From a bacterium BMS3Bbin08 (lineage in GTDB: Bacteria > Nitrospirota > Thermodesulfovibrionia > UBA6902 > BMS3Bbin08), in assembly GCA_002897775.1 (NCBI GenBank), contig BDTR01000055.1, positions 1 to 49,894 of the forward strand: a stretch of 49,894 nucleotides of DNA. Reading direction: 5' to 3'. Below, one piece after another: positions 32,500 to 40,915 of this stretch. Within the stretch, counting starts at the first letter, position 1. Each line of letters starts with the position of its first letter. Under the pieces are notes generated by a model that was not told where the DNA came from, did no database searches, and saw only the letters and a program-made list of their open reading frames with translations. The translations under genes were made by a program, and so were the position numbers.

Positions 32500-34023
32500 A
32501 TGACGCAGGTCCAAATGGGACATGACAGGCACAACAATATGACCCTCAGCGAAGCGCTGTCAGAAAGCGCGAAGGCGGTTCCGCGCAGGACATGCATCAG
32601 TTTCGAGGGGGAAAAACTTAGCTACGCCCGGATAGACGCCATGGTCAGTCAGGCGTCAGGCGGTCTTCAGGGCCTTGGACTGAATGTCAGGGACAGGGCC
32701 GCGATACTTATGGATAATTGCCCCGGGTATATGGTCTCTTACTTTGCGATACTGCGCGCCGGCGGCATAGTGGTGCCTTTAAATACGTTTCTTGTCGCTG
32801 ATGAGATCGCGTATATCCTCGGCGACGCCGGATGCGGGCTCCTTATCTTCACCAGCAGGTTCAGGCAGGTCGTCAGGGAAATAGAAAAAAAGTTCCCCGG
32901 AATAAAAGCAGTAATGTTCGATGATATACCCCGGACAGAGGCGGTGCCTTACGCGGGCAGTCCTGATGATACGGCGGCGCTGTTATATACCTCAGGCACC
33001 ACAGGCTTTCCCAAAGGGGCTGTGATTACCCATCTGAACCTTCTCTCCAATGTCGAGGCATGCGTAAAGGTCATGCGTTTTACCCGTAAGGACAGGGTAT
33101 TGCTTTTTCTCCCGATGTTTCATGCCTTCAGTTTTACAGTGTGTGTTCTGCTGCCCATATATGCCGGCGCGAGAATTGTCCTGCTGGGATCGGTAAAGCC
33201 CTTTTCCCGGGTATTGAAAAGCCTTGTAAAGGACAGGATCACGCTGTTTGTCGCGGTTCCGACAGTGTATAACTTACTGGCAAGGAAGAAGATCCCGCTT
33301 TTTTTAAAACATGTACTTAAACTGGTCCTGAAAATAAGAGCATGTGTATCCGGGGCGTCGGCACTGCCCGGGGATACGATACGCGCCTTTGAAAAACTCT
33401 TTAATATCCCGCTCCTTGAAGGATACGGGCTTACAGAGGCTTCACCTGTGGTTGCTGTAAACCCTCTGTCCGGCACGCGCAAGCCCGGTTCGGTAGGTCC
33501 GCCTGTGCCCGGAGTTGAGGCGGCGCTTATAAAAGACAACGGCGAAAAAACCGCGTCAGGCGGGCCCGGAGAGCTTATAGTCAGAGGGCCGAATGTAATG
33601 AAAGGATATTTCAATAAAGATGACGAGACAAAACAGGTTTTAAGGGACGGCTGGCTCCATACCGGTGATATGGCAAAGATAGACGGAGACGGATATATTT
33701 ATATTGTCGACAGAAAAAAGGATATTATCATTGTGGACGGTATGAACATCTATCCGGGCGAGGTAGAGAACTCTGTCTTAAAACACCCCGCGGTTGAGGA
33801 GTGCGCGATGGTCGGCATGCCCCATGGCAAGGGCGCTGAGCTCGCGCAGCTTTTTTTAAAGAAGAAAGAAGGCGCTGTGCTTGAGGAGAAAGAGCTAAGG
33901 GACTACCTTAAAAAACGGATCGCTCAGTTTAAGATACCCCGAAGGTTTGTTTTTATCGACGAGTTCCCAAAAACAGCTACAGGGAAAATAAAGAAGTATG
34001 AACTGAAAAAATGCGGGAGATGA
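32500..34023 (+). CDS. AMP-dependent acyl-CoA synthetase (long-chain fatty acid-CoA ligase type)
   Basis: This ANL-superfamily enzyme activates a carboxylic acid to the acyl-adenylate and then the thioester. It has the P-loop-like LLYTSGTTGFPKGAV, the GYGLTEASPVVAVNP motif, the TGDM aspartate, and the C-terminal lysine motif PKTATGKIKK. Its 507 residues fit FadD or medium/long-chain ligases. The ATG at 32500 has AGGA 8 nt upstream; an ATG at 32470 is in repeat-edge sequence. The substrate cannot be read from sequence. No other fatty acid degradation gene is adjacent. Confidence 0.88.
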   Translation: MTQVQMGHDRHNNMTLSEALSESAKAVPRRTCISFEGEKLSYARIDAMVSQASGGLQGLGLNVRDRAAILMDNCPGYMVSYFAILRAGGIVVPLNTFLVADEIAYILGDAGCGLLIFTSRFRQVVREIEKKFPGIKAVMFDDIPRTEAVPYAGSPDDTAALLYTSGTTGFPKGAVITHLNLLSNVEACVKVMRFTRKDRVLLFLPMFHAFSFTVCVLLPIYAGARIVLLGSVKPFSRVLKSLVKDRITLFVAVPTVYNLLARKKIPLFLKHVLKLVLKIRACVSGASALPGDTIRAFEKLFNIPLLEGYGLTEASPVVAVNPLSGTRKPGSVGPPVPGVEAALIKDNGEKTASGGPGELIVRGPNVMKGYFNKDDETKQVLRDGWLHTGDMAKIDGDGYIYIVDRKKDIIIVDGMNIYPGEVENSVLKHPAVEECAMVGMPHGKGAELAQLFLKKKEGAVLEEKELRDYLKKRIAQFKIPRRFVFIDEFPKTATGKIKKYELKKCGR

Positions 34024-34089
34024 CGGTGTGATCAATTTATATTATAAGCCTTGTTAATCACTGTATAAATATGATCAGCGCGTTAAAAG

Positions 34090-34118
34090 TTGTAAAAATA
34101 AACCGTACTTCTTATAAT
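34090..34118 (+). promoter_or_regulatory. Sigma-70-type promoter for the NHL lipoprotein gene
   Basis: TTGTAA (34090-34095) and a perfect TATAAT (34113-34118) are 17 nt apart. The predicted start near 34125 gives a leader of about 46 nt before the ATG at 34171. Confidence 0.5.
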
Positions 34119-34170
34119 ATTAAGAAAGACGTAAACATCTCAAGATTCAATTCACGCTGTAGCAGGGATA

Positions 34171-35235
34171 ATGATTAAAAAGTTGATATTGTATCAGAGC
34201 GCTGTTCTCTTTCTTGTGTCTATCCTTATCTCCGGATGCGCCGGGAAATCCGCGAAAGACGTTGAGCTTTACTGGCCTCTGCCTCCTGACGAGCCGCGTA
34301 TAAAGTGGGTCGGCTGGATAAGGGGAGAGCAGGACGTAAGGGAAGAAACAGCCGGCGAGAAGTTCCTCAAGGCCGTTCTTGGCGAGGAATCCAGATTCAC
34401 CAGGCTGAAAAAACCATACGGGGTCCATGCGCGTGACGGCAGGATATATGTATCTGACACACTGGCCGGCAAGGTCGCCGTATTTGACCTGGCTAAGAAG
34501 AAGTTTTTTTATCTTGGGACGTCAGGGGCAGGAGTCTTGAGCAAGCCTATCGGTATTGCGACTGACGCGGCCGGCTATATTTATGTTACTGACACCAACC
34601 AGGACAGGGCCATTGTATATGAACATAACGGCACGTTCTCTCACGCGCTTGGAGAAAAAGACCAGTTCGAGCAGCCCGGCGGCATTGCTGTTAATGATAC
34701 TCTTAACAGGATATATGTGGTTGACATTAAACGACACCACGTGCAGGTGTTCAACAGGCAGGGGCAGTATCTGTTTCAGTTCGGCAAAAGAGGCCCTGAG
34801 GACGGAGAGTTCAATTTCCCGATAAATATATTTATTGATAATGAGGGCAAGGTCTATGTGTCTGACAGCATGAACTTCAGGGTCCAGATGTTTGACGCGG
34901 ACGGCAACTTTCTCAGCAAGTTCGGCAGTCTTGGAGACGCGCCGAGCCAGTTCGCCAGGCCCAAAGGGGTCGCGGTTGATTCAGAAGGACATATATATGT
35001 TGTAGACGCGGCATTTAATAATGTCCAGATATTTGACAGTGAGGGTCAACTTCTGTTATTCTTCGGTGAAATGGGAACCGGTCCGGGCGGGTTCTGGCTG
35101 CCTGCCGGAATGTTCATAGATGAAAATGATAAAATATACGTGGCTGACCAGTATAACAGAAGGATTAATATATTCCAGTATATGGGGGAAAAGTACAGGA
35201 AAAGCCTTGAACAGGCAGAAGAGGCAGAACAGTAA
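34171..35235 (+). CDS. NHL-repeat beta-propeller lipoprotein
   Basis: The 354-residue protein has a lipoprotein signal (lipobox ILISGC, Cys near residue 23) and about six NHL repeats, each with the pattern PxGIAxDxxGxIYVxDxxxxxxQVFDxxG (for example PKGVAVDSEGHIYVVD). This gives a six-bladed propeller on the periplasmic side or outer surface. NHL lipoproteins with this arrangement often lie beside multiheme cytochrome genes in metal- and sulfate-reducing lineages; here a tetraheme cytochrome follows in the same direction. A role in assembling or supporting an electron-transfer complex is inferred. AGGG lies 5 nt before the ATG. Confidence 0.85.
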   Translation: MIKKLILYQSAVLFLVSILISGCAGKSAKDVELYWPLPPDEPRIKWVGWIRGEQDVREETAGEKFLKAVLGEESRFTRLKKPYGVHARDGRIYVSDTLAGKVAVFDLAKKKFFYLGTSGAGVLSKPIGIATDAAGYIYVTDTNQDRAIVYEHNGTFSHALGEKDQFEQPGGIAVNDTLNRIYVVDIKRHHVQVFNRQGQYLFQFGKRGPEDGEFNFPINIFIDNEGKVYVSDSMNFRVQMFDADGNFLSKFGSLGDAPSQFARPKGVAVDSEGHIYVVDAAFNNVQIFDSEGQLLLFFGEMGTGPGGFWLPAGMFIDENDKIYVADQYNRRINIFQYMGEKYRKSLEQAEEAEQ

Positions 35236-35385
35236 GCGTTGTGTCAAATAACCCTGAATTGTGCGTTATTGCACAGGGGGTAAGGCAGCCGCTCAAGAGC
35301 TGAACAATGATGCAGGGAGCAAGAAAAAGAGCTATCGGTTTGATTTTAAAGGATAATTTAACTATATCTTAATAAAAATCCATGG

Positions 35386-35401
35386 TGGCATTTAATTTGC
35401 T
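35386..35401 (+). promoter_or_regulatory. Sigma-54-type promoter for the tetraheme cytochrome
   Basis: TGGCATTTAATTTGCT has the invariant GG and GC separated by 10 nt and matches the -24/-12 consensus TGGCAC-N5-TTGC at most positions. A start near 35412 gives a leader of about 50 nt containing the strong ribosome-binding site GGGAGGTG. No enhancer-binding protein is encoded in the window. The rest of the spacer 35236-35461 shows nothing else I can name. Confidence 0.5.
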
Positions 35402-35461
35402 ATCTAAATATATAGGATTGTAAACAAATAAAAAAAATTCAAAATGAAGGGAGGTGAAAAC

Positions 35462-36127
35462 ATGAAAAAGACACTGACAATGGGGGTAATAATCCTGCTG
35501 GCGATTGGAGCTTCTCTGATCGTTTACGCGTCAAACGTTGCGAACTCAAAGCATAACATGCAAACTCATATGACAGGTCAAGCGAATACAGAGATCTGCG
35601 TATTCTGTCATACTCCTCACGGCGCCAGTCCTGCTATACCTCTGTGGAACCACGATCCGTCACAGGCAAGTTCTTTTGCTGTGTACAACACGTCAGCGAC
35701 CCTTGACGGAAGCGTAGGCCAGCCTGCTGATATTTCTCTGGCTTGTCTTGGTTGTCATGACGGTACAACGGCAATTGATGCTATTGGAAATACGCCCTCG
35801 AACTGGTCTACAACTGGCGTTACTTATCCAAGCGCGAACATTGACGCAGGGGGTAAGTTAATAGGCGGTTTTGCCCTGCTCGGTACTGACCTTAGCAATG
35901 ACCACCCGATAAGCATAACTTACCGGGATGATCTGGACACAGACCTGCAGACCAACACAGGCGCTACGGTTGTGCAGTACGGCAATACACTGCAGCTTTA
36001 TGGTGCAGCTGATCCGTATACTGTAGAGTGCGCGAGCTGTCATAATGTTCACGACAACACGCTTCAGCCATTCCTTAGGATTTCCAACGCTGGCAGTATG
36101 CTTTGCAGAACATGCCATAACAAGTAA
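35462..36127 (+). CDS. Tetraheme c-type cytochrome
   Basis: The 221-residue secreted protein has a signal peptide (MKKTLTMGVIILLAIGASL, cleavage after about VYA) and four CxxCH heme c sites: CVFCH 46-50, CLGCH 95-99, CASCH 190-194, CRTCH 215-219. The FCHTPHG and ECASCHNVHD contexts resemble the doubled-CxxCH and cytochrome c3/c554-like families. It is a periplasmic or extracellular electron carrier of unknown partner. GGGAGGTG lies 6 nt before the ATG. A strong terminator follows, so it is a single-gene transcript. Confidence 0.9.
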   Translation: MKKTLTMGVIILLAIGASLIVYASNVANSKHNMQTHMTGQANTEICVFCHTPHGASPAIPLWNHDPSQASSFAVYNTSATLDGSVGQPADISLACLGCHDGTTAIDAIGNTPSNWSTTGVTYPSANIDAGGKLIGGFALLGTDLSNDHPISITYRDDLDTDLQTNTGATVVQYGNTLQLYGAADPYTVECASCHNVHDNTLQPFLRISNAGSMLCRTCHNK

Positions 36128-36148
36128 TTTGCTGATTAATTAATGAGC

Positions 36149-36185
36149 AGAGGGGTTCCCGGTTTGCCGGGAACCCCTCTTTTTT
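36149..36185 (+). terminator. Rho-independent terminator after the tetraheme cytochrome
   Basis: A perfect 14-bp stem (AGAGGGGTTCCCGG and its complement) with a TTTG loop is followed by TTTTTT. It is the best canonical terminator in the window, 21 nt after the cytochrome stop codon. Confidence 0.92.
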
Positions 36186-36222
36186 GCCCCGTTTAGATTC
36201 TTATGAATCTGGACAACGGGGT
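36186..36222. repeat. CCCCGTT/AACGGGG palindromic repeat, copy a
   Basis: GCCCCGTT and AACGGGGT form the outer stem, and AGATTC/GAATCT with a TTAT loop the inner stem. A second copy in the same orientation lies at 37416-37451, so the pair brackets rmlA. Confidence 0.65.
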
Positions 36223-36299
36223 AGGCCGTCGGTTGTGTGTAGTGCGCAGCCTGTCGCTGCAATTCACCATTCACTATTCACGTTTCACGGTACAGCAGT

Positions 36300-36328
36300 T
36301 TGAACTTATCTTTTTTTTCGGCTATCAT
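36300..36328 (+). promoter_or_regulatory. Putative rmlA promoter, near-leaderless
   Basis: TTGAAC (36300-36305) and TATCAT (36323-36328) are 17 nt apart. The -10 box ends 8 nt before the rmlA ATG and no Shine-Dalgarno is present, so translation would begin at or within two bases of the mRNA 5' end. Confidence 0.45.
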
Positions 36329-36336
36329 AAAAAACA

Positions 36337-37401
36337 ATGAAGGCATTGATCCTTAGCGGCGGCAAAGGCACGCGCCTCAGGCCCCTCACGTATTCAGGCG
36401 CGAAACAGCTGGTGCCTGTGGCCAACAAGCCGGTCCTTTTTTACTGCATCGATAATATCGCCGGGGCAGGCATAAAAGAGGTCGGTATTATAATATCACC
36501 TGAAACAGGTCAGGAGATAAAGGACGCCGTTGGAGACGGAAGCCGCTGGGGTGTTCAGGTGGAGCATATTATTCAGGAAACACCCGGAGGGCTTGCGCAC
36601 GCCATAAAGACCGCCAGGACATTTCTTGCTGATTCACCCTTTGTAATGTATCTCGGAGATAACCTGATCGGCGATGATATCAACCGTTTTATTGATGAAT
36701 TCAATAATAAAAGGCCTGACGCGCTTATACTGCTTAAAGAGGTTGATGACCCCAGGCAGTTCGGTGTTGCCGAGGTTTCAAAGGACGGCAAGGTCGTCCG
36801 CCTGGTCGAAAAGCCTGAGGTTCCTCCTTCAAACCTGGCGCTTGTCGGCATCTATATCTTTTCAGCAAAGATACACCGGGCTATTGACAGGATAAAGCCC
36901 TCTAAAAGAGGAGAGCTTGAGATAACCGACGCCGTCCAGCGGCTTATTGAGACCGGCGGAAGGGTGGAGAGTTTTATTATTGATTCGTGGTGGCTTGATA
37001 CAGGGAAGAAAGATGACATTCTTTCAGCCAATGCCGTTGTGCTTGATGAGTGGCTCAAAGGGGATATCAAAGGAAAAGTGGACAAACAGAGCAGGGTGCT
37101 TGGACGCGTGTCCATTGGAAAAGGAAGTGTGATAAAGGCCAGCACTGTACGCGGCCCTGTTGTAATAGGTGAAAATACCCTGATAGAGGATTCTTTTATA
37201 GGGCCGCACTCAAGTATCGGAGATAATGTAAAGATAGCAAGGTCCTCGGTCGAGCATTCCGTGATAATGAGTGAGAGCGAATTAACGGATATCGAAAGGA
37301 TGGATGAATGCCTTATAGGCCGCAGGGTAAGGGTTTCAAAAAACAGCCGGCATAAGGCGCTTAAGCTTATGCTGGGGGATGACTCAGTAGTGGAAGTTTA
37401 G
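36337..37401 (+). CDS. rmlA: Glucose-1-phosphate thymidylyltransferase, long form (RmlA)
   Basis: RmlA makes dTDP-glucose, the first step towards dTDP-L-rhamnose. The 354-residue protein starts with the nucleotidyltransferase motif ILSGGKGTRLRPLT (5-18), has MYLGDNL for metal binding and EKPEVPPSN for the sugar, and then a C-terminal left-handed beta helix (about 250-340, e.g. VSIGKGSVIKASTVRGPV). This is the long RmlA type. It heads the rmlA/rmlC-like/rmlB/rmlD group. A near-leaderless start is predicted. Confidence 0.9.
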   Translation: MKALILSGGKGTRLRPLTYSGAKQLVPVANKPVLFYCIDNIAGAGIKEVGIIISPETGQEIKDAVGDGSRWGVQVEHIIQETPGGLAHAIKTARTFLADSPFVMYLGDNLIGDDINRFIDEFNNKRPDALILLKEVDDPRQFGVAEVSKDGKVVRLVEKPEVPPSNLALVGIYIFSAKIHRAIDRIKPSKRGELEITDAVQRLIETGGRVESFIIDSWWLDTGKKDDILSANAVVLDEWLKGDIKGKVDKQSRVLGRVSIGKGSVIKASTVRGPVVIGENTLIEDSFIGPHSSIGDNVKIARSSVEHSVIMSESELTDIERMDECLIGRRVRVSKNSRHKALKLMLGDDSVVEV

Positions 37402-37415
37402 AGGCTGAGAATGGA

Positions 37416-37451
37416 GCCCCATTAAATTCTAACGAATCTGGACAACGGGGT
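37416..37451. repeat. CCCCGTT/AACGGGG palindromic repeat, copy b
   Basis: This is a diverged copy of 36186-36222 (GCCCCATTAAATTCTAAC then GAATCTGGACAACGGGGT) in the same orientation, 14 nt after the rmlA stop codon. Confidence 0.6.
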
Positions 37452-37512
37452 GAAAATCGAGAAAAGAGAAACGATTAACAAGGAACATGAATCGTGGAAG
37501 GAAAAGAATGAA

Positions 37513-37899
37513 ATGAAAGAGAAAAAGGACTCAACATTTAGGGCGCATAAAAAGTTGGATGTATGGAAAGAAGCAATCGTATTAGCAGCTGACATTTATA
37601 AGGTTACTGATGACTTTCCAAAGTCAGAACTGTACGGCATTACCAGTCAAATGCGACGTGCTGCTGTGTCTGTAGGCAGTAATATTGCTGAAGGTGCTGC
37701 CCGCTCAGGCAAGAAAGAGTTCACGCAATTTCTTAACGTAGCTGGCGGTTCTTTAAGTGAATTAGATACCCAATTGGAAATCTCTTTTAAACTGGGGTAT
37801 GTGAGTAATGATAAGAGAAAAACACTGGACACTAAAATAGGGAATGTCGCTCAAATGTTAGCAGGTCTTATTAAATGGGCGAAGAAAAGCCGGGAATAG
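37513..37899 (+). CDS. Four-helix-bundle protein (23S rRNA intervening-sequence protein family)
   Basis: The 128-residue product matches the four-helix-bundle family (TIGR02436 type): FRAHKKLDVWKEAIVLA, then QMRRAAVSVGSNIAEGAAR, then EFTQFLNVAGGSLSELDTQL. Members are encoded in 23S rRNA intervening sequences of Leptospira and next to surface-polysaccharide genes; their function is not established. The ATG at 37513 has AAGGA 9 nt upstream; codons before it are repeat DNA. Repeats lie on both sides, and its TAG stop is part of the word GAATAGTGAATCG. A relative lies at 44910-45290. Confidence 0.85.
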   Translation: MKEKKDSTFRAHKKLDVWKEAIVLAADIYKVTDDFPKSELYGITSQMRRAAVSVGSNIAEGAARSGKKEFTQFLNVAGGSLSELDTQLEISFKLGYVSNDKRKTLDTKIGNVAQMLAGLIKWAKKSRE

Positions 37900-37990
37900 T
37901 GAATCGTGAAACGAGAATGGAAAAGGATAACTAAAGACTGTGAATAGAAGGTTGTTACAATTCACTATTCTCGATTCACTATTCACGAAG
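37893..37990. repeat. Inverted GAATAGTGAATCG repeat
   Basis: GAATAGTGAATCGTGAAACG near 37896 and CAATTCACTATTCTCGATTC near 37959 are imperfect inverted copies about 60 nt apart. The left arm supplies the stop codon of the four-helix gene, and the right arm ends just before the rmlC-like start. Confidence 0.6.
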
Positions 37991-37995
37991 TTATT

Positions 37996-38439
37996 ATGAA
38001 AGGTTTTGAGATAAAAGAACTTCAGGTCCACGAGGACCAGAGGGGCTGGCTCGCAGAGCTCATGCGGGTCGACGAAACGTCATTAAAGCCGCTCATGGCC
38101 TATGTGTCCATGACAAGGCCTGACGTCGGCCGGGGACCGCATGAGCACAGGTCGCAGACGGATTACATGTGTTTTCTGGGCAGGTTCAGGCTTTACCTGT
38201 GGGACAACAGAAAGGACTCCGCGACTTTCCGGGAGCACAGGACAGTTGAGACTTCAGGCGTCCCGACCGTTGCTGTCATACCGCCGGGCATTGTGCACGC
38301 GTATAAAAATATCGATCCGGCTAACGGGTTTGTCATAAACCTGCCGGACAGGCTTTACAGGGGCCAGGGGAAAAAAGAAGAGGTGGATGAGATACGTCAT
38401 GAGAACGATCCTGATTCGCCGTTTAAGATCGTGAATTGA
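37996..38439 (+). CDS. RmlC-like cupin, dTDP-4-dehydrorhamnose 3,5-epimerase-related
   Basis: The 147-residue protein is a single-domain cupin of the dTDP-sugar isomerase family: EDQRGWLAELMR, GPHEHRSQTDYMCFLGRF and IPPGIVHAYKN. It lies between rmlA and rmlB, so it probably provides the RmlC step (3,5-epimerisation). It is shorter than classical RmlC (about 180), and GPHEH replaces the usual GLHxQ, so a related isomerase is possible. No Shine-Dalgarno is clear. The TGA stop lies in the repeat word GTGAATTGAGAATAG. Confidence 0.75.
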   Translation: MKGFEIKELQVHEDQRGWLAELMRVDETSLKPLMAYVSMTRPDVGRGPHEHRSQTDYMCFLGRFRLYLWDNRKDSATFREHRTVETSGVPTVAVIPPGIVHAYKNIDPANGFVINLPDRLYRGQGKKEEVDEIRHENDPDSPFKIVN

Positions 38440-38697
38440 GAATAGTGAATGGAGAATGGTAACGAAGGACAACAGATAATTAACAATTAACCACTGAGGT
38501 CACTGAAATCTAAACTACCGTGAATTGAGAATAGTGAATGGAGAATTGCAAAAAATAATTTAAAAAATATGAATAGAGCTTGGTGCAACAAACAATGAGC
38601 TATGATTTCCATTTATGGAATTGCTTACGATTAACGAATAACTATTAACGTATAACGGTTATTTTATCTATGAACTATCAGCTATGAGCTATCAGCT
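38440..38697. repeat. Repeat-filled rmlC-rmlB spacer
   Basis: GAATAGTGAATGGAGAATGG and CTAAACTACCGTGAATTGAG words (as in the 32226 tandem unit) are followed by a 40-bp segment (38634-38673) identical to 16912-16951, then CTATGAACTATCAGCTATGAG words that run directly into the rmlB start codon. Confidence 0.7.
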
Positions 38698-39717
38698 ATG
38701 AAATTATTAGTCACAGGCGGAGCCGGGTTCATAGGCTCCAATTTTATAAGGCATATGCTGTCAGCATATCCTGACTACAGAATAATCAATCTTGACAAAC
38801 TCACATACGCCGGTAATCTCGAAAACCTGCAGGATATAGATAAATTTCCAAATTATACTTTTGTCAAAGGGGATATTGGCGACAGTCACATCTTTGACAA
38901 AATGGAAATTGACGCGATCGTGAACTTTGCCGCGGAAAGCCATGTTGACCGGAGCATTCTCGATGCGACACCTTTCCTGAAGACAAATGTAATAGGCACC
39001 TATAATCTCCTTGAAACTGCGAGGCAAAAAGCGTGCATTTTCCTGCATGTATCAACTGATGAGGTGTACGGCTCTATTGACAGGGGGTTTTTCAATGAAG
39101 ACTCCCGGCTTTTGCCGAACAGCCCGTATGCCGCAAGCAAGGCCGCGTCCGACATGCTTGTCAGGTCTTATGTGGAGACCCACGATGTTATGGCGATAAT
39201 AACCAGATGTTCGAACAACTACGGACCTTATCAGTTTCCTGAAAAGCTTTTCCCCCTGGTTATTCTGAATGCCCTTAACAGAAAACCGATCCCTGTATAT
39301 GGCGACGGAATGAACGTAAGGGACTGGATACATGTTAATGACCACTGCAGGGCGCTTGACGCGGTGCTTCATAAAGGCAGGGCAGGGGATGTTTATAACA
39401 TCGGCGCCAGGTGCGAAAGAACGAACATCGAAGCGGTCAGGCTCCTGCTGAAAAAGACCTCTGAACAGCTTGGCATTGACGAGCAGGAACTGACAGGACT
39501 GATAACATTTGTCAAAGACAGGCCCGGACACGATAAAAGATATGCCATAGACCCTTCCATGATCGAGGGAAATTTAAAGTGGCTGCCTGAGAAGGATTTT
39601 GACAAAGGAGTATCCGAAACTGTCCAGTGGTATCTTTCAAATGAGAAGTGGTGGCAAAGGATCGTTTCCGGAGAATACGCGGAGTATTACAGAACCCAGT
39701 ATGGAGAATCTATTTAG
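38698..39717 (+). CDS. rmlB: dTDP-glucose 4,6-dehydratase (RmlB)
   Basis: RmlB converts dTDP-glucose to dTDP-4-keto-6-deoxyglucose. The 339-residue short-chain dehydrogenase has the NAD motif TGGAGFIGSNFIRH (6-19), the catalytic Thr120-Asp121-Glu122 in STDEVYG, the Tyr144/Lys148 pair in YAASK, and the RYAIDPSMI substrate segment. The start codon lies directly in repeat DNA, with no Shine-Dalgarno. It is flanked by the rmlC-like gene and rmlD. Confidence 0.95.
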   Translation: MKLLVTGGAGFIGSNFIRHMLSAYPDYRIINLDKLTYAGNLENLQDIDKFPNYTFVKGDIGDSHIFDKMEIDAIVNFAAESHVDRSILDATPFLKTNVIGTYNLLETARQKACIFLHVSTDEVYGSIDRGFFNEDSRLLPNSPYAASKAASDMLVRSYVETHDVMAIITRCSNNYGPYQFPEKLFPLVILNALNRKPIPVYGDGMNVRDWIHVNDHCRALDAVLHKGRAGDVYNIGARCERTNIEAVRLLLKKTSEQLGIDEQELTGLITFVKDRPGHDKRYAIDPSMIEGNLKWLPEKDFDKGVSETVQWYLSNEKWWQRIVSGEYAEYYRTQYGESI

Positions 39718-39743
39718 CCGCCGACTCACACAGACCTAAAAAT

Positions 39744-39923
39744 ATGTTATCACGGATGAAAGCAGATAACGGATTTTTATATGAAGATTTATCGAAGAGA
39801 ATTATCGGCTGTTTTTATAAGGTTCATGATCAATTAATAAATTATCTAAAGGCGACAGGCATAAAAGTTGGCTTATTGGTAAATTTTGGTGAAAGAATGG
39901 AATTTAAGCGCAGAGTTTTTTAG
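39744..39923 (+). pseudogene. GxxExxY-family remnant with internal deletion
   Basis: GxxExxY proteins are usually about 120-130 residues. This 59-residue frame keeps the N-terminal LSKRIIGCFYKVHDQL and the C-terminal INYLKATGIKVGLLVNFGER, joined directly. The central part, including the GxxExxY motif, is missing (junction about 39833-39838). The frame is still open but is most likely a relic. It sits between rmlB and rmlD, a frequent location for this family near polysaccharide genes. Confidence 0.75.
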
Positions 39924-39971
39924 TCAGTGAAAGTCTGTGGCTAATTACCAGCATGAAGAGAGGCTGAAGTC

Positions 39972-40808
39972 TTGAAAATTGCTGTAACAGGTTCATCAGG
40001 CATGCTGGGGACCGCGATCAAGCAGGTATTTACAGACAAAGAGCTGATAGCTCTTACCCGCAATGACTTTGATATCACCGATCCTGACAGCACTCGAACC
40101 GCGATCAGAGATATCAAGCCTGACTTTCTTATCCACGCGGCCGCGTTCACAGATGTGGACGGATGCGAAGCTGACCCTGAAAAGGCTTATCTGGTCAACA
40201 GCGTAGGCGCCAGGAACGTAGTAATAGCATGCGAACCGATCAATTGTCCTGTTCTTTATATCAGCACTGACTACGTGTTTGACGGCAGGGAAAAGACCCC
40301 GTATAGCGAAGGGGAGCATCCTGACCCTGTTAATAAGTACGGACTCTCAAAGCTTATTGGTGAGTACTTTGTTTCAATGCTAAGCAGCAGGTTTTACATT
40401 GTGCGTACCTCATGGCTTTATGGTAAAGGCGGAAAAAATTTCGTAGACTCAATATTACAGGGTCTTTCAGGCAATAAAGAGATCGATGTCGTAAATGACC
40501 AGACAGGCAGTCCTACCTATACTCAGGACCTTGCATCCAGGCTGAAAGAACTTCCAGGAAAAGGCTTTGGCGTTTATCACATAACTAATAGTTCTTACTG
40601 CACCCGGTATGAGCTTGCCCTTGAGATCGTTAGGATAAAGGGCATTAAAGCGCGGGTTAATCCGGTAACATCCGGGAAACTGGCCAGGCCCGCTAAAAGA
40701 CCAGGATTTTCAGCCCTTGCAAGTACAAGGCTTCAGCATGAAGGCATATCTGAGCCAAGGCACTGGAAAGAGGCTTTAAAAGAATATCTGACCGGTCCCA
40801 ATATATGA
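39972..40808 (+). CDS. rmlD: dTDP-4-dehydrorhamnose reductase (RmlD)
   Basis: RmlD reduces dTDP-4-keto-L-rhamnose to dTDP-L-rhamnose, the last step of the pathway. The 278-residue protein has the Rossmann motif TGSSGMLG (6-13), NAD(P)-binding HAAAFTDVDGCE, STDYVFDG, and the catalytic YGLSK (Tyr123, Lys127). It starts at TTG 39972, preceded by AGAGAGG. RWSWLYG-type sequence (TSWLYGKGGKNFVD) is typical of RmlD. Confidence 0.92.
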   Translation: MKIAVTGSSGMLGTAIKQVFTDKELIALTRNDFDITDPDSTRTAIRDIKPDFLIHAAAFTDVDGCEADPEKAYLVNSVGARNVVIACEPINCPVLYISTDYVFDGREKTPYSEGEHPDPVNKYGLSKLIGEYFVSMLSSRFYIVRTSWLYGKGGKNFVDSILQGLSGNKEIDVVNDQTGSPTYTQDLASRLKELPGKGFGVYHITNSSYCTRYELALEIVRIKGIKARVNPVTSGKLARPAKRPGFSALASTRLQHEGISEPRHWKEALKEYLTGPNI

Positions 40809-40856
40809 TGAATTTGCAATCAGTTATTTCAGTGATCTTAAGTCCTTTATGCGGTA

Positions 40857-40886
40857 TTGTCCGCTTTAGAGATTGAAATATATAAT
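40857..40886 (+). promoter_or_regulatory. Sigma-70-type promoter before the cysC-like gene
   Basis: TTGTCC (40857-40862) and a perfect TATAAT (40881-40886) are 18 nt apart. The predicted start near 40893 gives a leader of about 23 nt with GAGAGAG before the ATG at 40916. Confidence 0.5.
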
Positions 40887-40915
40887 ATAAAGTATAAATC
40901 TAAAGAGAGAGTGAT

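Noticed and set aside
35240-35275. Terminator after the NHL lipoprotein gene
   Set aside because: TGTGC/GCACA pair in a short imperfect stem with no T-run after it.
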